64,000 nucleotides of DNA from the NCBI GenBank assembly GCA_003640385.1, contig RCAB01000026.1, positions 1-64,000 on the forward strand, read 5' to 3'. The translations under genes and the position numbers were made by a program. Each line of letters starts with the position of its first letter. Position 1 is the stretch's first letter. A model generated the notes under the pieces. That model was not told where the DNA came from. It worked only from the letters and a program-made list of their open reading frames with translations, and did not search any database. Source of the DNA: Setaria digitata. Lineage: Eukaryota; Nematoda; Chromadorea; Rhabditida; Setariidae. Below are positions 41,501 through 53,954 of the stretch, piece after piece.

Positions 41501-42108
41501 CTTTCACATCAATTTTCCATATCAGGTTGGATTCTTAATAAAGAAAATATTTCTATTGTGATAAGATGTCAATTTTATGCCTACATTAATTTCTGTTTCT
41601 TTCAATTTTTTTATTTGTAAATCTAAAATTGTTAGGGTAAGAATTTTCGAAATTTTTATTTCATTACAAATTAAACTTCATTAAACTTCTAAATTTCTTA
41701 CCTTTTAAACAAAATAAACAATTTTTTTTTCCTTTACTTTTAATTTTCCATTACTGAAATAAAAATATTCGTCATTTTATTTTATTTTTAATTTTTCTTT
41801 TAAAAATTGTCTCATATAATTTTTGCACCTTTTCCCTTCTTGCTCTAAGTTCATCTTCAATAATACTCTTAGGATCAGGCAGGTACGAGAAGTTGGTGCT
41901 TACGACGGCAATATTTGTACGACTTCAACGACGTCATGCCATCGCTTCACCTTTACAATACTTATTTATCTATCGGACATTGCTCCACTGGATGCAACCT
42001 TTCATCACTTCGAATATAACACGCTTTATCCTTGGACTAATTTCTCCTAATTGGGGTTTCGTTGGCAAATATCAGAAGATGATTAATTGTCGTCGCAAAT
42101 TCCAATGA
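35567..42108 (+). CDS. Protein tyrosine phosphatase, classical PTP domain, about 537 aa
   Basis: Cytoplasmic-type protein tyrosine phosphatase. Exons: 35567-35617, 35835-36023, 36590-36753, 37074-37176, 37593-37688, 37980-38067, 38691-38850, 39613-39831, 40282-40485, 41217-41320, 41873-42108. The N-terminal half (about residues 1-230) is helical and charged, unlike any domain I recognise. The C-terminal half is a PTP domain: SDFIHASYVRG, FILTQAPLPSTIGDFWEMIW, then acid loop W410-N411-D412 (WND, not WPD), signature VHCLDGCGRSGT with nucleophile C437 and R443, and QYLFIYRTLLHWM. Catalytic residues are present, so it may be active. The start at MSSEADL follows a TTTCAG acceptor 10 bases upstream, a typical trans-splice position. 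The join between 38067 and 38691 is uncertain because the usual KNRY motif is not encoded by this model. Confidence 0.78.
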
Positions 42109-44673
42109 CAGATTAACATTAACAAATTATTTTTTTTTTTTAATTCCATCATGTATTTCTTTATTGAATTGAAAAAAAAAAAAAATTATAAATAGTGATA
42201 TTGATTTTTTATCATATTGCTGAAATTTAAACGTATGTGTAAAATAGATAAGATCAATTTTAAAAGAGTATATCAATGAAATGAATGCAGACAATTTACG
42301 AGACAAACATGCATAAGAATGCCTCGAAGTTTTTATTTGAAAAATTGAAGAAAAAATTATTTTGGAAAAAATTAAATTGTTTGTTTATTCTGATGGCGGC
42401 TATTCATGTATGTTTGTGTTGGAGATTCCATTTTAGTGTTGTAGTACAGTTAGAGTTTTAATTATAATAAATATTTTTAAAAAATTCTTCCCAGATCTTT
42501 TTTAATTTTGCGAAGTTATTTGTTTTAAGTTTGAAATTGCAATTTTCCGTCTCCCATACAGATATACGAAAATTCTTAAAATTCGTTTGTGTATTAAATT
42601 TCAAGTAATTATAAAAAAGATCTTGCTTTTATAAATTAATGTGTGAAATTTCTCAGAAAGAAAGGTAAAAAAAATTGCACAGCAAATTAAATTCTTACTT
42701 AGTATGGAGGAAAAAATTGGAGAAGGTTTATTGGACAGGAAATTACCGCATTTTTTTTATCGTATATTGGCTTGCAGTGACATATCAAGCCTGTTATACG
42801 GTGACAAAAGTTGATTATGCAAGCGTTCGGCTACTAGATTACGTGTAAGCGAATGCTTATTCCGTTATTGTAAAAGGGAACTTTTGGATAAATATTTTAT
42901 AGCAGTTTTCGTAATAATCATTGAACCGTAATTTCGACAATCTGTTATATTGGTATCAGTCCGGAAACGCTTCGAAAGATATGATAATGATTATGCTAAC
43001 TTCCTTGCTTCTTCTATTGTAGTTAATTTTCCTAATATCCTTCGAACAAAAAAAAAAAATTCGCAAGTTTTTTCAAACTTTATAGAAATTTCATTTAAAA
43101 AGTATGTTTTCACTGAACTGGACACAAATAAACGCAACTTTTTTTATCAGTTTGTATGAATTCTGCGTGAATTCATGCGACTGCAGGGATTGCATGCTGT
43201 GCTATCAGGGAATTTACGTGAATAATACATGAGTTCACGTAAAAATTATACGTGAATATATACTTGCTGATGTATGCGTATATGTAATTTGATGTTAGAT
43301 ATCAAACGATTTCATTGAATTAATTAATGTTTAATATAAATTGATTACAAATTTGACTCGTATAATTATCGCTACGTTCAAATGAGCAAGAAGAATTTCA
43401 AAAATAAATTTTCACCACCTCATCGAGAGAACTTTATTTGAATAAACTATTCGAAATGTGATATTACCTAAAAAAAAATGTGACACGTATTCAACATTCT
43501 TTTTTTTTTTTTTTTTTTTTTTTAAAGAGATAAATAAATAAAATAAAGAAAAACAATTTTTAATAAAATAACTTCTATAAATGAAACTTACGGAGGAAAT
43601 TACTTACTCTCTTTTAGTGACAATTTTTAAATTTTCATCATTTTCATTTTATAATTTTTTCCTCGACTAAATATCAAATATTTCAGTTTCTTTTAATTAA
43701 AATAAAAATTTAATTATCTCAGTTTGTTTCATTTCATTTCCTTCTCTTTTTCCCTTCGGCTACATCAAAATTTATTTATTTTTTAATGTGCAATAAATTA
43801 ACCCACCAATAATGATAATGATAGGTAAAGTTGAAGAAAAGAAAAAAAAAGAGATTATCACTGATAAATAATGGCACACATTTCAAAACCTTGCGTTATA
43901 TAAAATTCTTTTTCTTTTGGGATAGGGAAAAGAGACTTCTCGTTTATTTAAATTAGGTTAAATGTGTCAAATAAGACGATTTCAAGTAGTACAAAAAGGT
44001 ATTGCCATTTACTTCTCATAATTTTAAATCAAAGAAAAAAAAAGAGGAGAAAGAACTAATGGTAAGATTTGCGATTGTATATGAAGGCGAAATAAATGAA
44101 AATTCGTAACATTTGTTCAGTAATGACGCCATCTATGATGACTTATAAAATTTAATTTTGGTTTTCAAATCTTTTCACAAATTTTACTTATTCCTTTTCC
44201 TTTTTTCCTCATAGCAAATTTAATTTCACTTTTAAAAGAATAATTGTAAATCGTTTTTAGAATTTTCTACATTCCACACCTTTATTTTTTCTTCAGTTAA
44301 TAAAGTCAAAATTAATTAGTAGATTTATGCAGGTTAAAAAACATTATTCTAATTGATGATTTTCTAATTCAATTGCTCCATATCTCTTCATTTTTTCGTG
44401 TAAAATTTAATTTCATTGATGATCTTTAATTCCATATCAGTGAACTTAATTACTATTGCTAGAAACTTTTTACCAATATATAATTGATGTTAAAAATTGC
44501 ATATTTTACGAAAATTACTAAAATTAGCAGTTGACAAGAATTATCGCTCACTAACTAGGTAAATATTTCATTGAAAATTAAATGATTTCAACGATATTTT
44601 GATTAATATTTGACCGTTAAACAGAATTTTATTCGGTTTTCAAATTTGAATTATTCAATATTTTCACGTTTAG
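42109..44673. other. AT-rich intergenic, no gene recognised
   Basis: This lies between the phosphatase stop and the collagen start, two genes on the same strand. It contains a poly-T run near 43500-43523 and a slightly GC-richer patch at 43.13-43.27 kb with repeated GTGAATTCATG and CGTGAATA motifs. Short open stretches near 42.7 and 43.0 kb have no support. Confidence 0.5.
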
Positions 44674-47600
44674 ATGTTCTACGAAACAGTAGCTGGTGTA
44701 ACTTTTTTGTTCAGCGCTCTAACAATATTGGCTCAGTTGACCTTATTGCCAATTCTGTTCAAACATACTGGTTCTATGAAACGTGATGTTGAGGAACATA
44801 TGAAAGTGTTTAGGGTTAGATGCTACCAATTAATTAGGAGAAAAGAAAACTTATTATTCATCCTTTTGATATCACTTTTTATTCAACGATATTTTTAATT
44901 TTTAAGTAAATTATTTTTGATTATTTCATTTTTAAGTAAAAAAAAAACATCAAATTATATTTTGCATAAATGAAAGAAAATGTTATTCAACTTAGCTCAT
45001 AACTGGATAGTCGAAAAAGTAACGCATAATTGGAAATTATAGTCATTAGCTGATATCGGCAAAATACATCTAGCGGAAAAGCATCATGAACTATTCCGGA
45101 AGAAACGTTCTGCAGAATTCTGTCCACCACCAAAAGCTGGACTACCAGGACCACCAGGTCGAATTTTCTAATGCATAATTGCAATATAGCATTTATAAAT
45201 TAAAAGAAAAAAAATTAAAGTTTAATGTAATTGAAACTACTTTAGTGGGAATTTAATCGACCTATTTTATTGTCAGGTGATCCAGGTGAGGATGGTGAGA
45301 AAGGTGATGATGGACCTGTGGGATTGCCAGGGAAAAGTACATTTGAAATATTGGATGAAATACAGCAACAATGCATCATATGTCCACAAGGTGAACGTGG
45401 ACCACCTGGTGCACCTGGTAATCAAGGAACACAAGGACCGAAGGGTGATCGAGGTGTTCCAGGAATTCCGGGATCGGATGGGCAAGATGGTTGGTATTCT
45501 ATGAATTTTTGGCAAAGTTAGCGGGATTATTTTAGAAAATGACTCAATTTTTAATATGATTGCAGGTGAAATTGGTTTGGAAGGACCGGAAGGTTACAAT
45601 GGAACGGCTGGAATGAGAGGACCGAAGGGACCAGATGGAAAGCCAGCAACAGGTGGCGTTGGTGAACCAGGTCCAAAGGGATTACCTGGATCTATTGGTA
45701 GAACTGGGCCGCAAGGTCCTCGAGGTAGCTTATACTATTTCAAATAGAAATTTTGGCATTTACCTGACAACTTAAAATTTCAGCGATTTTCACATTTTCG
45801 CCACAAAAGTATAATTTTAAGGAAAACGAAACTATGTATATGGGCCACCAGGACCGGATGGTAAAAAAGGTGTTAAGGGAATGGACGGTCTTCCAGGAAA
45901 TTTTGGTCCAAAAGGTAGTCGTGGGCCAACCGGTGAACCAGGTGCTGATGCACTCTTTTGCCCTTGTCCATTAGAAATGGAATTACTTGGTGGCAAAAAT
46001 ACGGTAATTTGGCACAATTTTTGAAAAAGACAAAAGCATAGGGACAGAGATTTAATTATACTAATAATTTCTTTTGAAGAAGAAGACTAGGCTTACTTCA
46101 TGCTGGAGGCTGAATGAATGCCTTGTTTATTTCACGTTATAAGCTTTTTTTTTTTGAGGCTATTGCACTAAACTATTTCATAATTAACTTCATTTCATAC
46201 TTAACTTTTAAAATTATTGCAAATATTTAGTAAGTCAGTGGAGCAAAACTATTACATAATTAGATTCATTTAACATTTAAGGTTTAAAATACTTGAATTG
46301 CATAATATGATATATGATATGGTGATTTAGATATATGATTTAAATATAGTGATTTGAAGTTGTTGAAATGATAATTCTTTTTACTTGTAAATAGATCATT
46401 ATTTCAAAAATACTTTGGTAAACTTATAGCAGCGGCTACAACTGAAAACAATGATGGAAGGTATGAAGAAAAAGAGGAAAAATTTGCATGAAAAGTATGT
46501 TGATGAAGCGATTGTAAATGATGTTGTTTCATCGTCATCATCATTATCATCATTAAGTTCGTTCAACAATGATAATGATAACAAGCAGAAAGATAAAGAT
46601 AATTCATTCATTGTTAGCTTATCCTCACCTGAAGATATATCTCAACTTGATGAGGAATCATTGCCATCGATCATCGAATATAATGATGTAACAGATGGAG
46701 CGGTCGATGATGAAATCAGTGATAAGCTTAACAAAATGATATCAACCGCTTCATTTAATCGTATGTTTTTTCCTTTCTTTTTCTAACTTGAATTGTGCTT
46801 GCAATTTAAATTGATCAGATCTAAGTGATATGTTAGGCAAACTTACGGCGAGTTAAAATTTGGAATAAAATTAATGATACAATCATCATATTATCTTTTC
46901 TAATTAATCGAAAATTAATTTCTTTCTTCTCTTCAAAAAAAACTATTTAAGTGACACAATTAAAAATATAGAAGACAATATTTCTAGGTTGTATAAAAAC
47001 CATGGACTTCGAAAACCGACCAATTATAGCTAATTTGAAATTACATTTGAAGAATTTTAAATAAGAAGATGAAAATGAGGAAAATTCAGATTCGCCGAAT
47101 GAACAAATCGAAGTATCATCAGATAAAAAAGATACGCTATCAAGAAACATTGCAAGCAGCGGAATAGAAGATATAAAAAATGTACAGAATGGTGATAAGT
47201 GGGATAGAGCAGAATCAAAAAATTTGTTAACATCAATACACAATTCGAAAACTCATTCTACTACAAGCGACCAACATAATAGTGTTAGTTTGGTGATAAT
47301 TAGCATGATAAAATTTGATTTATTCAGCTGCTTATTTTTATCTCATTGAAACATGTTTATAAATAGGCATGACTTACGAATATTCAAAGTTCTGACCCTT
47401 AAAGTTTGAAAAATTTCCAAAATACGTCTTGAAAAAGCGAAAAAAAAAACATGGCTTCAAATACAGGCAATTCAACTAATAATAAGTTATGTAATGAAAA
47501 AAAAAAAAAAAAACAGGTAAATAGCAATTTTTTTTTCCTTTTATTATAGTGATAAGGAATTTAATTTACATTAAGTTCTTTGAAAAAAAAATATATATAA

Positions 47601-48909
47601 TCATAGAAAAGTTCTTTTTTTTTTTTAAAAAAAAAGCAATTATAAACAAATTTAAGAGAAAAGAAAGTGAATTAATTTAAATATAGTGCAAATGAAAGAT
47701 TTAAATTTGCACAGAAATTGACGGAAAATTGTTGGGTGTTTTCTTTAAAAAGATATTTTAGGTAAATTTAATTAGGACTTCGTTTTTAATCAATAGTTAT
47801 TTTGCATTTGAATCAAACATTTTTTTTTTTTGCACTTATCAGATATGCTCTCAGCTCCTTGCATTTTTCTTTTAAATTTTCGAAGTTTTAAAATATTTGC
47901 ACTTCAGTAAATTCGATCTATTCTTTATTTCTTCTTTTAAAGAGAGAAAAAAAAAACAGTGAAGTGATACAAATTCTTTTTTTTTTTTTATTTTTTCAGG
48001 ATCGTTTAGCAGATTTGATTGATAATGATTATGACAGTGATGATTATTCATTTCAAAATAACACCGAACAACAAGTTCCTCCGGCTACTGAAAGTATAAT
48101 TCATCAACCGCAACTTCTTAGTGATATTGCAAATTATCTAACTCCAAATCGTCGTATCACGATCGGTGATACGAAACATGGCGATAATAATCAAATTTTA
48201 CGTATATCACGTGATCAGGAACGATCCACAGGTAATGGCTTTTCAACTTCGGCAAAAGTTTAGACATAAATATTGCGTTATTTGCAGAATTTCTTCCTTT
48301 TCATTTACTCAAAAGCAAAATTTTCAATATTCATAGAAAACATTGCATATATTTCAGAAGCAAATTTGTTTTATCAAAATTTCCCATGTGCTTTACGAGC
48401 GGAACTTTTATAATTTAATGAGCATTTGGAATATTTTTTTAGGGACAGAAAAATAAAAATTATTTGTAGAAGTTTTGTATAGCATAAGTCAGGCTTTAAA
48501 TTAAAACGAAGTACTGCAATTATGTTTAAGGAACTTATAAGAGTGCAAGCATCTCAGAACTAGTTCATTTCCCTCTGTGTTTGAATCATATTTGACAAAT
48601 AATTCACTATTTTTAGAAGAATGATTAACCTTTTTTTTTGTAAAAAATGAAGTTATTAAAAATATTCATAAATGAGTGTGCATTTTATCATTGCTAAAAA
48701 TATTTTAATTAATTATTATACTAATGTAAGGGATTTTTCTTTTTGTCTTTCCAGAAGATAAGGAGAGTAGCATCGGTTTAGGAAAGGATGAAAAACAACA
48801 ATCGACAAAAACAACAGTGGAATCACCAGTAACCGGATATCCGGATGAGACGACCGGCACAATACGTCCTCGATTTATTTACGTCACCAAACGTCCAACT
48901 TTATCCTAA
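44674..48909 (+). CDS. Cuticle collagen with a long acidic Ser/Asp-rich tail, about 581 aa
   Basis: Nematode cuticular collagen, a secreted structural protein of the exoskeleton. Exons: 44674-44814, 45043-45157, 45277-45489, 45566-45724, 45822-46003, 46430-46760, 47066-47283, 48000-48231, 48755-48909; all phases fit. Residues 1-47 form the membrane-anchored N-terminal domain (FLFSALTILAQLTLLPILF). A furin-type site RKKR (66-69) precedes SAEFCPPP. Gly-X-Y blocks run from about 80 to 255, split by a non-helical segment holding QQQCIICPQ and by KRNYVY, then ADALFCPCPLEMEL. The remaining 311 residues are not collagenous: poly-Ser, many Asp/Glu, and the ending RPRFIYVTKRPTLS. If the donor at 46003 is unused, the collagen ends at 46023 as a standard 276-aa protein and the tail belongs to a second gene starting near 46451. 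TTTAG lies directly before the ATG, so an upstream exon is possible. Confidence 0.75.
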
Positions 48910-50465
48910 ATCGATTCCTTATTATATTTTTAATCAAAAATTATCAATTTCCTTGTCACACACACTGAAGATATATATAATTATTGTAATTGTTCGTAAA
49001 AATTTTTATAAATCAATGAAAATTTTACATCCCTCTCATAAAAATAGCAATTTTGGATAAATCCCCAAATAGCGAAATTTATGTTTGCTTCCCTCTTTCT
49101 CTCGCCATTAAAAAAGAAAAAAGAAAATTGATAATTTTTTTTCTCAAAGAATTTTATTTGAAATCAGAAGGAAATTATTGGATTTTATTTTATTTTTTTC
49201 AATATTTGCACATTATGGAGGCTTCTTTCCAAACATGCCACTCAATCTTTCTTGTCAACAAATTTCAGCCGGAACATTCCATCTTCTATGGCATTAATGA
49301 TTCTGCTTGTTAAATTATCTCATGCATATAAACAGAATTTGATTAGTTCTAATACTATCACGATTTTATAAATTAACTTTAACTGATACACAAATATTAG
49401 CTCAGATCTCCTAAACTGAGTTATAAGAGTTGCATTATCAGTTAAGAAAAAAAAAAGGTAGATGAAATTATAGACTGATCAACTTTATCATCTAGATCCT
49501 TGAGTTAATAAAGAGAGTTATCAAATGTCCGTTCTTCTCTTACTTATTCAATAATTGCTACATGTATAATTCATCGATTCTTTCGGCTCTATTATCCGTA
49601 GCGACTCTATTATTCACTCAGTTCAATTCTTTCAACATCTAATTCACATTCATAACCACTTCAATGAAAGAGTTTAAACCAAAGACTAGGTAAGCTCAAA
49701 AACAAAAAAAAATCGTTAGCAAAATAAAATTGAACGAATCGATTATACGTTTTTGCTTCCCTAAACATGAAAAAAAAAAGACAAAATAACTTGAACATTT
49801 GTCCTTTCTGTCATATCAATGATTGTATCCCTCCTCTTTTCAAATTCATATCTGTCTCATAGTACTACTCACCACTCTCTTGTCGTGATGATAAATCGAT
49901 TCCATAACTACTTCCGACAGATCGAACCTACATCATAATCCACTTCCTCTCCCCAATATCAAATATTCTCGTTTGCTATTCAATCAGTCTGTCATAATCC
50001 GAACTATGATTATATCATTGATGATAACAACTTCATCACGACAATTCCTTCCTGCAATTTCTACTAATACTACTGGTAGCGATGCTTAACCTAAACTAAA
50101 CAAGCGTATATTTTTTGTCCCAACGAAGTTTCATGGAAACTGAAGATAGCATCGTTTGCAGTTCATTACAAATGAGCGAAACAACTGTACACGATTTTAA
50201 CAAGCTTGATTTAAATTTAAACTGAATACATGCAAAATCTTAAGATGACAAATGCGGAAATTATCTAGAATCTTTACATTTACGAGCAGTCACCGAATGC
50301 AATTCCAAAAACGGAAGAACTGTTTTACTGAAATCACTGTGATACATATAAAAAAGCGCGACATTTCACTCAGGCTAATTGAATAACATGAACGGAACTG
50401 ACATACATACTAACAGCAGTTTGATATGATAAGACCCAAAAATATTTCCATTCCTTAACGTAATG

Positions 50466-50498
<33 letters not shown>

Positions 50499-51141
50499 AA
50501 AGCGTTTGCAACAATATTCTTTAAAAGAAACCGGAAAGGTTCTGCATGTGAAAGCAGTAGTACAAAGAACACAACAGAGAAATGTTATAGAAAGCCGAGA
50601 AAAATATCACTTCAACCATTGGGATCCCAACCTCTCTTCTAAATACAGTTAGAACAGTAAGTGATGCAATCATATAAAAAGCGCTCTACTTCCCTACGGC
50701 AAAAGCTTTGCTAATCACACTTTACTTGCTTCACTATTATCAGAAACTGTGTTTCAGTATTGCGGACGCGACTTTGCCCATCCAATACAGATTAAAAATA
50801 TTTAACTCCTTCAAAACAATGACGAACAAATGGCGAATAATATATTTCGTAGATCACAGAAATTTTCACAAAAAAAAAAAAAAAAAGAATTTAGAAAATT
50901 GAATAACTGCGAATAATAATTCTCTAAAAGATTAGAAGAAAATTACATTAAGACTAAAAAAAAAATTGTAACAAATTCATCTACTATAATGTTCATCACT
51001 ACATAATTCATAACTTGGAGAAATAATGGGAAAAAGAATCATTACTCCAGTAATACATAATGAACAGAACACCTACCGAACAAGGGAAACGGAATCATTC
51101 ACCCAAGATCATCGACGCGAACTAGGTTATAAATTTTAAAG
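48910..51141. other. Convergent 3' region of collagen and akirin genes
   Basis: The collagen and akirin genes end toward each other here. The segment should contain both 3' UTRs. It includes a (TA)n run at about 50466-50492. I see no coding exon with support on either strand. Confidence 0.5.
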
Positions 51142-53023
51142 TTAGGAAAGATACGACAATTCAACGCCATCGTCTTGATGCTGGCGTTCAATCTGTTCCC
51201 GAGCAAACTGCACATACTGTTCGTGCTGTTCTGAAAAAGCCCATGTTATATTTTCAGTTATCGAGAGATGTAAGGAGGAAAAGCAGCGGAGGAATAGAGA
51301 GGAAGGAAGAGGGGGATTGTATTAACATGCACATGTTTTTAGAATGAGAAAGGACGACGAATCGGTATATCCTACAATTAAAAACATAACTACTATATTA
51401 CTATGTTTTATAACCTCATTCATATAAGGAATACGCAAGGATTACCTTCTAAGCGCTGGTTCAAGACCGTTTCATATTCATATCTAAGACGTACTTCTTG
51501 CTGCTTCAACAACCTTTCACAGATCATCATGACCTGAAGACTGAAAATATGTTTAGAAACCAACAAAGCAGTCCTTGACTTGAGGACGCCTTACTTTAGT
51601 CTTCAGATCTAGCTGTTAGAGAGTACTTCAGTATATCTTGTTAAATATGAATACGAGATTTCCCTGATACAATAATTTGACTACATCATTTCTGTTCCCA
51701 TACAAAGAATCCCTAAATAATTTGAAGACGAGTCACAAATGCAACTCATTAAAAAACATATAGACCGAAATGAGATGCTACCTGTTTCAAAGAAAACTGT
51801 GGTTTCTCGTACAAGTCTTTCATTGCTGAAGTTTTTTGAATATTTGCTTCACCTTCTGATTCGCTACCCGACTAAAAGTCATAAGCCTTTAATATTGAAA
51901 TTAAATAGGTACTGATCACTTGGCAACAGAAGCAAAAAAAAAGGCTTGCTAGGGTATATTTTGAATGAGATCTAAAAGGTTCATTAAATCTAACGTCTCT
52001 GAAAATAACCTGCATAGCTTACATTATTATTCGGCGACAACGGTGCCTCACGATAACCATGCTGCGAATTTCCTCCATTCCCTGATGACAAGTTACAAGA
52101 AAAATGAGGCCCGTATCGTTTAGCAGCACCACTTTCGTCACCGTCATTTGCATTCACCACACTTGAAGTAAGCGTGCGATGTGGAATCAAGTGACGACGT
52201 TTTAGATAACGTACCTGCAAATAATGCGTCATACATAAAATTCAAAATGAGTTCAAATTGCGCGGCAGTATGAACAAAAAGTTGTCTATCATATATTAGG
52301 AAAGCTACTCTAGATTTAAACGCAAGCAACCATAATGATCAACTCACTTCAGCTCTCAAATATGATTCTAGTTGTCCTGATGAAAGCTGCAAATTATTGC
52401 CCACTTGGGCAAATGGTGAATTGTCGTCACGTTCCTGCAATATAAGCAGTTCAATCATTTATATGAATTCGAAAACCGACTTTTCCTTCTTGAAACATAG
52501 GGACTCATTTCCATAATTACGAATTAACGACCAAAAAATTCTTGTGGAGGAGAACTGCATACACATTGCCGTAGCACCACAAATATTTGGCATATTTTCA
52601 GTAGCTTGAACGAATCGAAAAAGACTGAACCGTCCAAACGATTAGTGTCTCACATACCAGTAAGATACTTAACTGGTATCACAAATGCCATCCTGAACAT
52701 CAACAGAAAGTCAGTTATGCCATTTGCATACGGCAGTAAACAAATAACATCACTGAAATTCCTACACGAGATAATTCCGACAAGATAACATGAGCAAAAG
52801 ACTGAAAGAAAAAATGCGAAAATATTATTACTTTTGGATCTCGTAGCTGTAACAAAGCATTTGATGGACCGGATATTGGTAAAGATGCAGCGATAGTACC
52901 AATTTGTGCACGAAATGGCGAACAGTGGGTCTGCGTATGTCGAGCACGCTTTACTTCGCTTCCTTCCGCAATCAGATAATCATCATAATCATACGGCCTC
53001 TTCAACGCAACTCCGCAAGCCAT
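51142..53023 (-). CDS. akir-1: Akirin, complete, 6 exons, 245 aa
   Basis: Nuclear cofactor that links transcription factors to chromatin remodellers; in worms it is known from synaptonemal complex disassembly, muscle and innate-immune transcription, and in vertebrates it also acts in proteasome nuclear import. Exons (minus): 52832-53023, 52348-52434, 52023-52214, 51782-51871, 51446-51533, 51142-51230, adding to 246 codons with consistent phases. Hallmarks: N-terminus MACGVALKRPYDYDDY, nuclear localisation signal KRAR, SPFRAQIGTIAASLP, the RYLKRRHLIPHR helix, then VMMICERLLKQQEVRLRYEY and the invariant C-terminus ELSYLS. The variable middle is rich in Gly, Ser and Asn. No acceptor lies immediately before the ATG. 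A very C-rich block about 0.85 kb upstream may belong to its promoter. Confidence 0.96.
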
Positions 53024-53879
53024 AGATATATTAATAGCACTACCACAAACTAAATTTGCAACAATTGTCAAAAACAAATTGTCAACTATTTCTTGATTTG
53101 CAAATAAGATATTCAACGTCTTCACCAACAAAAAGCGAATATTTTTCTGAAACACGAAAGAAGCCATGTCATGTTAATAACTCCTGAATTGCTTTGAAAA
53201 TTTCAATGACTAAAAATTGCGTCGAAAAGTAGAAAAGTATCCTACTGTCATTCGTCTAATTCCTTCACATCCTTTACTTCCTGTCCTTTCATGTGCAATA
53301 TGTAAACAATGACACAAATGGTATGATATAGAAAGGACACTTCTCCAGCAATTAAAAACATTCATCTGAGCAATAGAAAAAAAAAAAAAAACGATCCAAC
53401 CGTGACTATTAAATAATTTCTTTACTGATGTATATCATTAGTGAATTTTAATGAACATATGCAAACGAGCGTGCTCTCTTTTAGATTCCTGACATTTGTG
53501 CTCATCATACCCTTCACCTCTCATTATTGATCAAACTTCATACAGCAAAACTACAATACTGCTATCTCCAGCCGCTACTAACTGTTTGAACAAGCAAAAA
53601 GAAATACCAAAGTAATCAAAAAAGAAAAAATCTACTTAATTCTGTAACACAAGTGCTGGAGAGGGAAAAGAAAGGAGAAGGTAAAATGCAATGAGGAATT
53701 TCATATTTTGAGAAACTGTATGTAAAACGTGACTCAGTAGGCGTCTTCCGTGAAAACGACATAACACTACTGTTCCTGGTGCAACAGGAGTACTTGTCAC
53801 ATGAATGTCACGTAGCGTACGTCAGCTTCCTTGAGACTGTTACTTAAGAATCAAGACTAATATCCGAACAACAGCCAAG

Positions 53880-53954
53880 CCCCACCAGCCACCCCAAGCC
53901 TGCCCCACCACGTCCCCCTCCCCATCCGCACCATCCTCACCATCCCCTCCCAAA
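53880..53954 (-). promoter_or_regulatory. C-rich block, G-quadruplex-capable on the minus strand
   Basis: Six or more C runs of four or five bases occur within about 75 bases (53880, 53892, 53903, 53914, 53920, 53944). The minus strand therefore has at least four G4 runs separated by short loops. It stands out sharply from the AT-rich background and lies upstream of akirin in the same orientation. A regulatory role is inference. Confidence 0.5.

Noticed and set aside
43158..43235. Cys-rich plus-strand reading (FCVNSCDCRDCMLCYQG)
   Set aside because: No splice acceptor before it, short, and it ends at a nearby stop; it overlaps a GTGAATTCATG repeat patch, so chance is more likely.
47284..47999. 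Extra collagen-tail exons
   Set aside because: The intron is long and A/T homopolymer-rich; no open segment with matching phases was found.
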